Notes: a model not told the origin generated them from the letters alone. 64,000 bases of DNA from Lamellibrachia satsuma (GCA_033239005.1 BSQZ01000036.1:4360001-4424000); one strand, 5' to 3'; numbered from the stretch's first letter, positions 33,304 to 43,685 are shown. Program-made: numbers and translations.

Positions 33304-34581
33304 TCATTCAGCATATCTGGCAGGGGTCTTAATTAACCTACAACTGCGTGACATTACTGGTTTTAAGACAGTGTTCGATTGTTCATTTCTTGGCAGTGTT
33401 TCTATAGTCTCTCTGGAGATCGCTGGCAGCGTCGTATCGACTGTTGCTGGCACAGTTGTTGGCACTTTAAGCAAGTGCCGACGATTTCTCCGGTATTCAG
33501 TTCCTTCCTCGGATCGCACATAGTAGGAATGAGGTTCATTTGCCAGCCGTGTGATGGTAGCAGGCTTACCATAGCCTTTTGGCGTTTGCATGCGGACGTT
33601 GTCACCTGTGTGCAGCAACGGATGTGGCTTAACCGACTTGTCCGCATATTTCTTTTGTTGCAGCCTTTTCTCAGACAACTGATGTTGCACTGTCTGTTGG
33701 TTGAGAACTTGTGGTTTTAACAGTGTCTGTGTTGCAGGCAATGTTGTCCTTGTGCGGCGTGATATGTTTCGCCAATTGAGCAGATTCAAATGCGCGTCTG
33801 TGCCATCTCTGTATGATTTCTCTAGCAGCTTCTTTGCTGTTTGCACTGCTTTCTCAGCTATACCATTGCCACTGTGAAAGTGTGGACTCCTCATTACATG
33901 GTTGAATAACCAGTCTCTTGCGAACTGTTTGAATTCTCGTGATTTATACTGAGATCCGCTGTCAGAAATTACCATCAAAGGTATTCCAAATCGCGAGAAG
34001 TGTGTTTTCATCTTTTTGATGATTGTCGATGTCGACGTGTCTCTCAGCAGATCTATTTCGTACCAACCTGAATACGAATCGACGGTTATGATGTACATGC
34101 AGTTGTGCCACTCGAACAAATCAGTCCCCACAGTTGCCCACGGCTGATTTGGTACTGGGTATGACATGAGAGGCTCTTTCTGCAGGTGGTATGTTATGCT
34201 TTGACACGTTTCGCAAGCTGTAATTGCCTTTTCAATGTCACTGTTCATGTTCGGCCAAAACATCACATCTCTCGCTCTTCGTTTTGTTGCATCGATACCG
34301 ATGTGTCCCTTGTGCGCGAGGTTAACATACTCGTTTCTCAGAGCTGATGGGACAACAATTTTGTGTCCCTTGAGTATCACTCCATCTTCTGACGTCATCT
34401 CATCTCTGAATGGAAAGTATAGCTTCAATTCAGGACGAATGTGTTTGCTCTGAGTTGGCCACACTGACTGTGTTGCTCGATATACTCTCTGGAGTGAATT
34501 GTCGGCTGCAGTAGCTTGTTTTAGCTCGTCTAGCTTGTTGCTAGTTATCGGCAGTAGTGACAAAACCTCATAATCTGTCAC
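33304..34581 (-). CDS. Gypsy-1 integrase
   Basis: Open 425-codon frame. The N-terminal zinc-binding HHCC domain is HKGHIGIDATKRRARDVMFW through ACETCQ. The catalytic core has VGTDLFEWHN (Asp), VISDSGSQYKS (Asp) and GNGIAEKAVQTAKKLL (Glu), so the DDE triad is intact. After LLNWRN the text goes straight to RRTRTTLPA; the segment usually seen here (threonine-proline, then SPAQ-type motif) is missing, which suggests a small in-frame deletion. A C-terminal GDNVRMQTPKGYGKPATIT strand region ends the domain. It is separated from the RNase H frame by a stop just upstream. Confidence 0.9.
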   Translation of the reverse strand: MTDYEVLSLLPITSNKLDELKQATAADNSLQRVYRATQSVWPTQSKHIRPELKLYFPFRDEMTSEDGVILKGHKIVVPSALRNEYVNLAHKGHIGIDATKRRARDVMFWPNMNSDIEKAITACETCQSITYHLQKEPLMSYPVPNQPWATVGTDLFEWHNCMYIITVDSYSGWYEIDLLRDTSTSTIIKKMKTHFSRFGIPLMVISDSGSQYKSREFKQFARDWLFNHVMRSPHFHSGNGIAEKAVQTAKKLLEKSYRDGTDAHLNLLNWRNISRRTRTTLPATQTLLKPQVLNQQTVQHQLSEKRLQQKKYADKSVKPHPLLHTGDNVRMQTPKGYGKPATITRLANEPHSYYVRSEEGTEYRRNRRHLLKVPTTVPATVDTTLPAISRETIETLPRNEQSNTVLKPVMSRSCRLIKTPARYAE

Positions 34582-34620
34582 TTCCTCATTCTCCTGTTGT
34601 TCTGTATGTAGATACGCTCT

Positions 34621-36400
34621 CTATAGCGCATCAGCTAGCACAAGGTCTTTGCCTTTTCTATATACGAGATGAATGTCATGACTCTGTAATCTCATCAGCA
34701 TTCGTTGTAGTCTTGCTGGTGCTGCTGATAACGGCTTCTTTGTGATTGATATGAGAGGCTGGTGGGCTGTCTCGACTGTCACTTGTTTTGCACAAATGTA
34801 GTTTTTTGAATTTTGTGCACGCAAAGACTACGGCTAACAGCTCTTTCTCTATCTGCGCATATCTTGTTTCCGTCTCAGTCAACGCTCTTGACGCGTAGGC
34901 GACTGGTCTGCCATTTTGTAGACAGGCAGCCCCTAATCCATGCTGTGAAGCATCACATGTCAGAGTGACATCCTTGTTGACATCGAAATGAAGAAGCTCG
35001 TTGAGAGCAGCAGCTTTCTCACTTAGATCAGGGACAAACTTTGATAGGTATTTAACCATTCCCATGAATCGTAGCAAGTCTGTTGTGTTTTCTGGTTCTG
35101 GCATCTCTGTGATCGCCTGCACTTTTCTCGGATCTGGTTTGAGTCCATCCTTAGATAGTACATGTCCAATGTACTGGATTTCTTGCAGTTTGTACTTGCA
35201 TTTTCGCGGTGCTAGCTTCAAAGTGATCTCGCGCAGCCGTTTTAGCACTTTCTCAAGATTAGTGTCGTGTTCCATTTCAGATGCTCCACTCACTAGTATG
35301 TCATCCATGATCACTGCACAGGGGTATCCAGCTAACAAATGTTCAATTCCTCGCTGATACACTTCCGATGCTGAACTTATCCCCATTGGCATGCGCAAAT
35401 AGCGAAATCTTCCGAATGGCGTTCCAAAGGTTGTCAGGTATGATGAATCGTTCTCCAATGGGATGTGGTAGAATGCTTGCTTTGCAATGTTCTCAACTAC
35501 CTCTTCGATCGTTCGCATCAGGTAGTGTGGTCGCTTGATTGCTCGATTTAGATCTCCTGGATCCATGCAAATGCGAATGTCATTTGTATCTTTCTTCTTT
35601 ACCACTACCAATGCTGACACCCAATCGGTTGGTTCGTTCACTGGTGTGATTATACCTTTCTCGACCATCACTTCCAGCTCACTCTTCAGTTTCTGTTTCA
35701 AAGCTACTGGCACTGACCTCACAGGCCGTATGACTGGTGTAATGTTCGGATCGATTGTTATTTTGTATTTGACTGGCAACTTTCCAAGTGTGTTGTCAAA
35801 TAGGTCGCTGTATTCTTGTAGAATACCTGGTGGCAGTTTGTGTTCTGCTATCTGTTCAGCATGTGAAAGTTCATGCACATCAGCGCTTAGAGTGATTAGT
35901 TCTAGCCTGATACTGTCTTTCAGTCCAAGTAGTGTTGTTACTTTCTTGTCGACTACATGAAAGTCTATGACATACTTTTGTTTTCCCTGATGACATAGTA
36001 GCCTTGCTACTCCAACAGATTTCAGTGCATTTCCACCAAACCCCACCAGTGTTATTCTTCTCGATGTGTCTAAACGATTGTTACTATGCAGCTGATTGAG
36101 TCGTCGAAGACTCATCACGTTGCATTTCGCTCCAGTGTCTACTTTGACATCTATCTTCGCATTGTTTATACACAACGTTGTGTGTATGTCTCCTTTTGTC
36201 AAACCATCTACTGTCTCGATAGTGAACGTTTCTTCGTTTACTTCTGCAACATTTTTCTTGAAATGTCGATTTAGTGGTTCTCTTTTCGGTTTCGACCTAC
36301 ACACAGATGCGAAATGGTTCCACCTTCGGCAGTTGTGACATTGTGTGACATTTGATAAGCGCGACACTGCTCCCTGGCCTTGCCATGACAATGTCCACAT
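34621..36400 (-). pseudogene. Gypsy-1 protease, RT and RNase H (frame-broken)
   Basis: The frame from 36400 begins with a zinc knuckle (CHNCRRWNHFASVC), then a retroviral-type protease with VDTGAKCNVMS. The RT follows with MPMGISSASEVYQRGIEHLL and the catalytic VIMDDILVSG. Motif A is missing: VVENIA runs directly into KQAFYHIPL without the usual LDA block, near 35487, so the RT would be inactive. RNase H has LTCDASQHGLGAACLQ and TRYAQIEKELLAVVFA, then a frameshift near 34800 moves its end (ARLQRMLMRLQSHDI) into the frame at 34824-34621. Confidence 0.9.
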
Positions 36401-37041
36401 CTGTCACACATTTGTTTTGAATGTGTTGTTGATTGTCGATTCTGCCATTTCTTCTCTGCAAACCGATGCTGCTTCACTGTATCCACCTCCACTTTTGGTG
36501 GTTGCATTGCTTTTGCATCCTGTTCAGACAGCTCGTGTATCTGACAAATCTGCATTGTTTTCGCTAGTGTGAGGTCACTCTCCCTTAAAAGAAGTCTCCT
36601 CACTCCATCGTTGATAATGCCCGTCACAATCCTGTCTCTGATCAAACTGTCCGCCAGTTCTCCGTATTGACAGCTGATTGATCTTATCTTTAGATCGCTC
36701 AAAAACGTCTGAATTGACTCGCCTGGTTGTTGTACACGACAGTTGAACCTGTGTCTTTCCAGTATGATGTTGGTTCGCAGATTGCAGATGTCTCTGAACT
36801 TTCTTTTTAGACATTCCGGGTCTTCACGTGACTCCGTCGGCTCGTACGTGAACGAACGCTCTCGTTCAATAGCTTCTGCACCAGCCAAGTTCAATAAAAC
36901 ATATGCTTTCACTTTGTCTGGTTTATCGTCATATGCAGCAAGAACAAATACGTTATATTCTTGTTCGAAAATGCGCCAGTTTTCGGCTGCATTGCCATCG
37001 AAACACAACGGTGAAGGTTTTCGAAGACCTACGTCAGCCAT
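36271..37041 (-). CDS. Gypsy-1 gag
   Basis: 256 codons from Met 37041. Typical animal Gypsy gag of the K02A2.6-like kind: FDGNAAENWRIFEQEYNVFV near the start, LRTNIILERHRFNCRVQQPG and ESIQTFLSDLKIRSISCQYG in the middle, and a partial Cys/His knuckle (CDRCGHCHGKAREQC) at the end. The second knuckle lies in the pol frame, so an indel near 36350 has probably split a single gag-pol ORF. Confidence 0.88.
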   Translation of the reverse strand: MADVGLRKPSPLCFDGNAAENWRIFEQEYNVFVLAAYDDKPDKVKAYVLLNLAGAEAIERERSFTYEPTESREDPECLKRKFRDICNLRTNIILERHRFNCRVQQPGESIQTFLSDLKIRSISCQYGELADSLIRDRIVTGIINDGVRRLLLRESDLTLAKTMQICQIHELSEQDAKAMQPPKVEVDTVKQHRFAEKKWQNRQSTTHSKQMCDRCGHCHGKAREQCRAYQMSHNVTTAEGGTISHLCVGRNRKENH

Positions 37042-37170
37042 TTTGTCGTCAGTTCATTCCAAATTGCGAGTGAGCGGGTAAATGCAATATTGTCACCGTA
37101 GTACTGATATTTGCTAGTTGCAATGTTCTACTTACAGTTCTTGGTCAATTGCCACTTACTAAAAGAAACA

Positions 37171-37188
37171 TCCCCTGATCTGACACCA
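37171..37188 (-). promoter_or_regulatory. Gypsy-1 primer-binding site
   Basis: Minus strand TGGTGTCAGATCAGGG starts directly after the 5' LTR. The TGGTGTCAG start resembles the complement of a tRNA-Leu 3' end; the tRNA identity is from memory. Confidence 0.7.
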
Positions 37189-37348
37189 TGTAAATGTTTG
37201 TCTTGTTATGTGACACAAACAATGACTGAGTTTAATAACACGTTTAATTGCCGGGCTCGTCTCGTGCCAGTCCCGCACTGTCCGGTGGTAAACATAATAT
37301 ATCCAGAGCTGCACCCTAGCGGATAAGTATGACTTAACATTCGTTACA
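37189..37348 (-). repeat. Gypsy-1 5' LTR
   Basis: 160 bp, TG...CA, followed outside by the target duplication at 37349-37353. Confidence 0.97.
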
Positions 37349-37353
37349 CAAAT

Positions 37354-37489
37354 TTAAACATCTATATGTAAATATCTATATACCAGATTTCAAAAAAAAT
37401 CAAACATAAAAAATCAAATAAATCCGATTAAAATTTTTAAAAATCCGATTTTTTTTTTAAATCATGATTTTTTTCAACCCTGGTCGGCT
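37354..37489. other. A/T-run region
   Basis: Low-complexity sequence with repeated aaatccgatt-type words; a similar patch lies at 46635-46690. Confidence 0.5.
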
Positions 37490-38650
37490 TTGACATTCAT
37501 CAGATATTTTAGTGCAATGTGGTCTGTCACAATCATGAAATGACTGTTTGCTATATATGGGTGATATTACTTGATGCCCTCGAAAATTGCAAGTCCTTCC
37601 AGTTCTGTTACAGGGTAATTACGTTCAGACTTTCTCAATACCCTACCTCCATAGGCTATGACTCTTTCTTTGTCTGTGTCATCTTTCTGGCTAAGGATAT
37701 ACCCTAATGCCTGACCTGAAGCATTCTGTGGTCAGAATGAATTCCATATTCGTGTCTGGATAAGCCAGAATAGGAGCACTGACCAATTGGCGCTTAATTT
37801 CTAGCAATGCTTTTTTACATTCCGAAGACTTCCCATTCTTAGCTGTCGCAGTTGAGTCTTACCTTTTGGCGCAGGATACGTGTCTATCACTGCCATCTTG
37901 TTCGGATTAGGTTTTGTCCCCTGTTTCGAAATGACATTTCGCAGCACAGCAGGTTGATTACTTGAGACACGTGTCCCAAGTAATCAACCTGCTGTGCTGC
38001 GAAATGTCACTTGCTGGGCTTTATTGTCAAGTTAGAAGATGTGTTTAAGAGATTGAGGCAGCACAACAAAGTCCCTCAGATGTTGTTCAATTGATGGACT
38101 GTGGACAGTTATGTCATCGACACATGCCAGAACTGATTTAAAAATTAAATCAGAAAATACATTTGACATAGTCATCTGAAATGTCGTTGTTGCATTTGAT
38201 AACCCAAATGGTAAACTGTTCCATTGGTACTGACCTTGCTGCGTGATAAACAACCTCTTGTGTTTTGTTTCAGGATGGAGTGGTAACTGCCAAAATCATG
38301 AATCCAAATATTGCACTGTGAAATAAGATGCTTTAGCTTCCCCAATGGCATCCCACAAACCCACACATCATCTAACCTAGGCAAACAGAAACTAGTTCGC
38401 TCAGACGCAGCATTTGCCTTACGGTAGTCAAATGCAGATCTTTACCCTGCGTCACCGGGCTTTTTCAACATCAACTAATGATCGCCATTCTGACGTTGAA
38501 GGCTCTATTAGTCCATTCTTAAAAAGTTCCTTAATTTGCTTTTCCATCTCTTCACGTATTTTGGGCGATGTTCTTTTACCGGTCGCGCATTACCTTGTTA
38601 AAGGTTTTTGTCCTTTGGAACAAAATTATATGAATAGAGAATGTTAATTG
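37490..38650 (-). pseudogene. Gypsy-3 RT/RNase H remnant
   Basis: Degenerate minus-strand Ty3/Gypsy pol without LTRs. In order: SPKIREEMEKQIKELFKNGL (38580s), FDYRKANAASERTSFCLPRL, the palm FITQQGQYQWNSLPFGLSNA, VLACVDDITVHSP (catalytic VDD), KPNPNKMAVIDTYPAP, and RNase H with YPVTELEGLAIF and VTDHIALKYLMNVKADQG at the end. Several frameshifts and stops are present. A 78-bp hairpin interrupts the RT near 37932. It is a different family from Gypsy-1 and Gypsy-2. Confidence 0.85.
37932..38009. repeat. 78-bp near-perfect hairpin
   Basis: Arms of 33 bases (37932-37964 and 37977-38009) are exact reverse complements; one mismatched pair and the palindrome gacacgtgtc form the centre. The sequence codes RT around YLGHV in one direction, so the second arm is a fold-back duplication. 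Confidence 0.95.
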
Positions 38651-38737
38651 GAAAATCACTTCCTGTGAAAAATCAGATGTTCGTAGGACCGGATGATCTG
38701 TAAAAAATTGAAACTGTTATTGTCATATTGTACACAC

Positions 38738-38942
38738 CTGTATCAACTGCGTCTAGGACACCAGAGGCACTTGCGTGTTTCCCATCATGAATTCCAAGAA
38801 ACAGTTGTGCAGGCCTGCAATGGCTGTCAAGAAATTTGACATAAATAATCTCATCGTCCAAGTTTGTACTGTCTGTCTCACCGTCAACAAGCAAGCTGAT
38901 AAACCGAGCCTTGCTTAGATCATCAAGGAAGGTCTGGCGCTC
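38738..38942 (-). pseudogene. hAT-derived (ZNF862-like) gene, exon part left of Gypsy-2
   Basis: Minus-strand coding sequence TFLDDLSKARFISLLVDGET, then LDDEIIYVKFLDSHCRPAQL and GIHDGKHASASGVLDAVDT ends at a GTGTGT donor (38737-38732). The RFISLLVDGETD motif carries the first catalytic Asp position of hAT-like transposases and the style is that of ZNF862/KIAA1586-like genes. The exon is continued beyond the Gypsy-2 insertion at 43838-43868. It may be a domesticated gene or a transposon. Confidence 0.75.
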
Positions 38943-39094
38943 TGTAAAGTTCTCTTTCTGGGTTCAGTATAATAAGGCCAGCTTTTCAACTAACTGTAAT
39001 GTTTATTTGAACGGCTGTCTACATCGGTACATTGCTCTAGCCAACTCACCCATGAGTGCCTACTCAATCATGCAACATAGTCCAGGATATTACA
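38943..39094 (-). repeat. Gypsy-2 3' LTR
   Basis: 152 bp, TG...CA; one a/t difference from the 5' LTR. Confidence 0.97.
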
Positions 39095-39108
39095 TCCCCC
39101 TTTTTAAC
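39095..39108 (-). promoter_or_regulatory. Gypsy-2 polypurine tract
   Basis: Minus strand aaaaaggggga abuts the 3' LTR. Confidence 0.85.
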
Positions 39109-39161
39109 ATAATGAACAAGAACAGTAAACTATAACTTATTGTCTCTGCATGTACTGTATT

Positions 39162-39215
39162 ATTCTAATATGGCGCACCTATTCTAGTATGGCACAACTA
39201 TTCTAGTATGGCACA
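39162..39215. repeat. About 19-bp tandem repeat in Gypsy-2 3' region
   Basis: ctattctagtatggcacaa-type unit repeated about three times between the pol stop and the polypurine tract. Confidence 0.85.
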
Positions 39216-39228
39216 CTATTCTAAATAG

Positions 39229-42200
39229 TTACAGGTCAAGCCTGTCCGGCTGCTTGACAGCTCTGCCAGACCGCGTTCGGTATGCCAGTTGCATCGCGTC
39301 GTCAGCTCTTCTCGTGTGCTCATCGTGTTGCCCCGTTGTTGCGGGCTGTGCGCGGGGTGTGTCATCGCCGCCTACCGCTGTCAGTGTTTCGTCTGCGAAG
39401 TGTACCCTTCTTGGCGATGGTGTCGCTTGTAACTGACATCGATTGTGCCTCAGGATGCGACCGTTCTGCGCCTCTACTAAGTACGACCGCGGCTCTTCGC
39501 ATGTCGCTGTTACAGTGGCTTTCTGCCACCGGCCAGACGCTTGGTCTTGTATGCGCACATGTTGCCCTGCCGTCAATTGTGACATGTCGTGCGCGTGCGC
39601 GTCGTGAAACGTCTTCTGCGTGTCCTGGCGCTCCTGCAGTCGCCTGTAGATGTCGTCTCTACGCGTCAACATGTTGCGAATCTGGATGGGGAGGTCGCCT
39701 TTCAACTTCCGTGCGTACAACAGTTCGCTGGGTGACGGTAGATGATGATCGAGAGGCGTCGTCCTCAAGCACAGCAGCGCCTTGCATGGATTCATGTTGC
39801 TCTCCTTCGCCTTCAGAAGAGTGCGCTTGACCGTCTGTATGGTGCGCTCAACAAATCCATTTGACTGTGGGAAGTGAAGAGAACTTGTCACATGCTCGAA
39901 TCCCCATTCCTGTGCGAACTTCTTGTAGTTGACGCAATCGTAGTGTGGTCCGTTGTCGCTCACGACCTTCTCTGGAACCCCGTGTTCTGAGAATATGTCT
40001 GCCGTTGCCGCTACTACCGCGTGACTGGTACACGGTGTCGGCATCTTGCGTACAAACGGAAACTTGGAGTAATAATCAACTACTATTAAATACTCCGAGT
40101 TGTTGTAGTGGAACAGATCTGTCCCCAGGATCTGCCACGATCGTGTAGGCAACTCGTGCGGCAACAGTGTCTCTCTGGGATTGGTGTGCTGGTGTTCCTG
40201 ACACACGGCACATCTCTTCACTACGTCCTCAAGGTCATTGTTGATGCCATTCCAGAAGACGCTAGTTCTCGCCCGCATCTTGCATTTCTCGATGCCTTGA
40301 TGACCGGCGTGTATGCGCTGGATCACGTCCGCCTGCATACTTTGTGGTATAACTACACGCTCGCCTTTCAGGATGACTCCGTCCTCTACCGAGAGCTCAT
40401 CACGGTAGCACCAGAATGGTCGCAAGATTATCGGGATGTCGGCACGCGTCTTTGGCCAACCTCTGATGATGACTTCTTGTAAGTCGCGGAGAATCGTGTC
40501 CGTGTCCGTCTCCCTTCGCAATTCCAGTATCTTGTTGTTCGAGAACTGCACCATGCTGACCATCACATCGAGGTCAATTTCTTCTCTACTTCGAGGGTTT
40601 GGCAGTCTCGACAACCCGTCGGCTAGGAGCAACTCCTTTCCTGGCCTGTACTTGATAGTGATGTCATAGTGCTGAATCCTCAGTAGCATCCTTTGCAGTC
40701 TAGGTGGGGCTGCCATCAAGTTCTTCAGCTGAATCATTTCCAAAGGCTTGTGGTCGCTCTCAACTACGAAGTGTTTGCCATACACGTATGTTCTGAAACG
40801 TTCTGCGCCAAACACAACAGCGAGTAGTTCTCGTTCTATGTTGGCGTACCGCTTTTCGGTGTCTGTCAGGCTCTTGGAAGCGTATGCGATTGGTCTTCCT
40901 TCCTGTAACAGGACAGCTCCCAATCCTCTTCCTGACGCATCAACTTGTATTGTATAGTCTTTATCACAGTCAAAATACGCGAGTGTCGTCTCAGCGCATA
41001 TCGAGGACTTGACCTTATCGAAGACTTCTTGGTGCATCTGTGACCACTGGTATTCGACGTCTTTCTTCAGTAGGTCGCGCAACATTGCCGTGTTCTGCGA
41101 CAAGTTGGGTACGAACGGGCCCATGTATGTGACGATTCCCAAGAACTCCTGCAGTTCCGTTCTGTTCGTTGGAGCTGGGATCATCTGAATGTCCTCCACC
41201 TTCTTCGGGTCTGGGTGAGCGCCCTTGTCGTCGTACAAAATACCAAACAAGCTGATCTGTGATGCCTTTACCACACACTTCTTGCTGTTGAACACCAAGC
41301 CGTACTCACGGGCAACGTTCAAGAGATTCCGTAGGTTGGCGTCATGCTCCGCCTCTGTGCGTCCAAATACGGCGACGTCATCAGCTATGCCGACCGTCCC
41401 GGGACAGTTGTCGAGGATCGCGTCCATCTTCTGCTGGAACACGTCTTGCGACATGACGAGACCAAACGGCATTCTCGTGAAGCAGTACCTGCCAAAGGGA
41501 CTGTTAAAGGTCGTCAGAAGGCTGCTTTCATGGTCCAGTTTCACTGACCAATAGCCGTTCTTTGCATCTAGCTTTGAGAAGTGCTTCGCGCCTGTGAACT
41601 TGTGAGTGATTTCTTCAAGTGTCGGTGTCTTGTGGTGGCATCTCTTTATGGCTCGGTTGAGATCCTTGGGATCCAGGCATATCCTCAACGAACCGTCCTT
41701 CTTGCGCGAGAATGCCAGACTAGATACCCACTCTGTTGGTTCGGTGACTCGCTTGATAACTTTATCTTGCACCATCTTGTCTAGCGCTTTCTGGAGCTCC
41801 TCCTTCAGTTGAATCGGACACTTCCTTGGCGCGTGTATCACTGGCTGCACGTCTGGGTCTGTCACGATGTGATATGTTCCTGGGAAGTTTCCCAAGGTGT
41901 CGAAGCGATCTGGGTACGTCTGCTTCAGCACTTGCGTTGACCCAATCGGATCGGCTTGTTGACTGATCGTATTCTTCTCTATGGCGCAGTGTAGAGTCAC
42001 GAGTCGTAGTTGGCGAGAGTTTGGTAGTCCTAGGATTGCTGGACCTTCTGTGTCTGCCACAAAGAATTCGGCGTCCACCCAATCGCTCTGCTGATATCGA
42101 CATGCCAATTGGATTGTTCCATACTGTGGAATTCGTGTACCGTTATAAGCAGACAAGATCGTGTGGTCTCGCGGCATCAACGTTCCATGTGTCGGATGTT

Positions 42201-43284
42201 GTCCAGTTATCGCGTCAGGGAACATCTTCCTGAATACCCTCAGCGGGAGTATGTTCCCTTGGGCCCCTGTGTCCACTTTGACCTTCAGGTCTGCCGTTTG
42301 CCCCTTGCGTATATTGGGCAGTTTGATGTCGAGACTGGCGAATACTTCGTCGCGTGTATCCATTGTAGTGCCGTTTGTCGTCAATGATGCGAAGCTCAGG
42401 TGTTCAAATTGTGCTTCCAATTTGTCTTGTGGCTCCGCGTATCCTCTCTGCAGACCTACAGCGTGGACGTCTCGCTTCCGCCTGTATGCTGCGGATGCCC
42501 CGTCGCTGTGCCATTCGCGTCTTGTCTTGGATCGCGCTCTGACGACATGCTGTCCTCTCCCCCTTTTAGGTTGACCTTGACCCCCATCAGACTTCTTACA
42601 CACCGCCTGCCAATGATTTCTGCCGCCACATTTCTTACAGGTGGAACCGTATGCTGGGCATCTGTCCTCTTTTATGTGAGCCCTCCCACAGAATCGACAG
42701 CCTTTACTGGGACTGGCTGCGCGGACATAGTGCACGTTGGTGTGATTCGACTGTACGCTTTGCAACTGCGTCATGTGACTTATTGACGCTTCTGTTGTGC
42801 GCCCTATGTCCAGTGCTTTTCCTAGCGTGAGTTTATCGTCATGGCCCAATAGCTCTTTTTGTAGCTCTGCAATGTTAGTGCCGATGATCAACTGTTCAAT
42901 GAGTCTTTCCTCTGCTTCAGCTTGATTAAATTTGCATTTTTGCGCTTGCAGCTTGCACCGTGTGACGTAATCATCGATTGATTCACCTCCTGCCTGACTG
43001 TATTTCTGAAGATAAAAACGTTGCACCCTAAAGTTTACTTTGGGCTCAATGTGTGCTTGGAATTGTTCCCACACCAGTGATGGATCTGTTCTATCACTAT
43101 CTGATAAGTTCCACGAATTGTATATTTTTATACCTTCATCACCGGCATATAGCAGTATATGGTTGACCATTTTGTCGACCTTTGTGTCTTTTACATTGAA
43201 GTATATTTCACATTTTTGCTTGAACAGTTTGAATGCTCCAGCTAAGTCTGCGTTAGACCAGTCCATTCGTGGATGGTCAGACAT
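39229..43284 (-). CDS. Gypsy-2 gag-pol polyprotein
   Basis: 1351 codons from Met 43284, no interruption. Gag spans about 1-190. Two zinc knuckles are at 197-229, the second being CKKCGGRNHWQAVC. Protease: VKVDTGAQGNILP near 336-348. RT: FSKLDAKNGYWSVKL near 569 (motif A Asp) and GIADDVAVFG near 632 (catalytic DD). RNase H: IQVDASGRGLGAVLL near 780 and ERELLAVVFGAERF near 817. Integrase: HHCC domain from HAGHQGIEKCKMRAR to CAVCQ, then LGTDLFHYN (Asp 1055), VSDNGPHYD (Asp 1110) and NGFVERTIQ (Glu 1146), with a C-terminal strand region. Size and order are those of single-ORF Gypsy elements of the K02A2.6-like kind in invertebrates. All catalytic residues are present. Confidence 0.97.
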   Translation of the reverse strand: MSDHPRMDWSNADLAGAFKLFKQKCEIYFNVKDTKVDKMVNHILLYAGDEGIKIYNSWNLSDSDRTDPSLVWEQFQAHIEPKVNFRVQRFYLQKYSQAGGESIDDYVTRCKLQAQKCKFNQAEAEERLIEQLIIGTNIAELQKELLGHDDKLTLGKALDIGRTTEASISHMTQLQSVQSNHTNVHYVRAASPSKGCRFCGRAHIKEDRCPAYGSTCKKCGGRNHWQAVCKKSDGGQGQPKRGRGQHVVRARSKTRREWHSDGASAAYRRKRDVHAVGLQRGYAEPQDKLEAQFEHLSFASLTTNGTTMDTRDEVFASLDIKLPNIRKGQTADLKVKVDTGAQGNILPLRVFRKMFPDAITGQHPTHGTLMPRDHTILSAYNGTRIPQYGTIQLACRYQQSDWVDAEFFVADTEGPAILGLPNSRQLRLVTLHCAIEKNTISQQADPIGSTQVLKQTYPDRFDTLGNFPGTYHIVTDPDVQPVIHAPRKCPIQLKEELQKALDKMVQDKVIKRVTEPTEWVSSLAFSRKKDGSLRICLDPKDLNRAIKRCHHKTPTLEEITHKFTGAKHFSKLDAKNGYWSVKLDHESSLLTTFNSPFGRYCFTRMPFGLVMSQDVFQQKMDAILDNCPGTVGIADDVAVFGRTEAEHDANLRNLLNVAREYGLVFNSKKCVVKASQISLFGILYDDKGAHPDPKKVEDIQMIPAPTNRTELQEFLGIVTYMGPFVPNLSQNTAMLRDLLKKDVEYQWSQMHQEVFDKVKSSICAETTLAYFDCDKDYTIQVDASGRGLGAVLLQEGRPIAYASKSLTDTEKRYANIERELLAVVFGAERFRTYVYGKHFVVESDHKPLEMIQLKNLMAAPPRLQRMLLRIQHYDITIKYRPGKELLLADGLSRLPNPRSREEIDLDVMVSMVQFSNNKILELRRETDTDTILRDLQEVIIRGWPKTRADIPIILRPFWCYRDELSVEDGVILKGERVVIPQSMQADVIQRIHAGHQGIEKCKMRARTSVFWNGINNDLEDVVKRCAVCQEHQHTNPRETLLPHELPTRSWQILGTDLFHYNNSEYLIVVDYYSKFPFVRKMPTPCTSHAVVAATADIFSEHGVPEKVVSDNGPHYDCVNYKKFAQEWGFEHVTSSLHFPQSNGFVERTIQTVKRTLLKAKESNMNPCKALLCLRTTPLDHHLPSPSELLYARKLKGDLPIQIRNMLTRRDDIYRRLQERQDTQKTFHDAHAHDMSQLTAGQHVRIQDQASGRWQKATVTATCEEPRSYLVEAQNGRILRHNRCQLQATPSPRRVHFADETLTAVGGDDTPRAQPATTGQHDEHTRRADDAMQLAYRTRSGRAVKQPDRLDL

Positions 43285-43667
43285 TATTCCGTGTTCGCAG
43301 TAGTCAGTTCAGTGTGTATTGCATACAATGTATTTCTTTATTTATAGCAATCACAACACGGCGTACATCTTGCACGCGCTACACTCGTGCGTCGACGAGC
43401 ATTACGTATAGCGTAGATTATCACACTTCTTCGCTTTTGTCGCGTCACGCTTTTCGTTGTATGTGCCGCTTTACTTTTGTAGCTTTCAATGTATTCATAC
43501 GCCTGCTTTTCTAGCGATGGACGTCTCTACTGCAGTGTGCTGTACGTGAAAATAGTTCGGCTTCATTTTACTTCATTCGCTATGCTGCCTTCGTGGCACA
43601 ACAATCGCATATTTCAAGTTAGTTTGACATTCAATGTTCTTACGTGGTCCATGCGTGCTTTCTTTGC

Positions 43668-43685
43668 ATCGAACCGCTGCCACCA
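43668..43685 (-). promoter_or_regulatory. Gypsy-2 primer-binding site
   Basis: Minus strand TGGTGGCAGCGGTTCGA starts directly after the 5' LTR; the cognate tRNA was not identified. Confidence 0.75.

Larger units (their letters stand above)
33013..37348 (-). mobile_element. Gypsy-1, Ty3/Gypsy retrotransposon with complete ends
   Basis: A 4336-base minus-strand element with 160-bp TG...CA LTRs (2 differences), a 5-bp target duplication CAAAT, a primer-binding site TGGTGTCAGATCAGGG next to the 5' LTR, a polypurine tract aaaggagggagga before the 3' LTR, and gag, protease, RT, RNase H and integrase in the Ty3/Gypsy order. The reading frames carry several lesions, yet the LTRs are nearly identical. 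Confidence 0.95.

Noticed and set aside
39254..42786. Many plus-strand open frames of 60-180 codons
   Set aside because: All lie opposite the intact Gypsy-2 gag-pol and have no independent signal.
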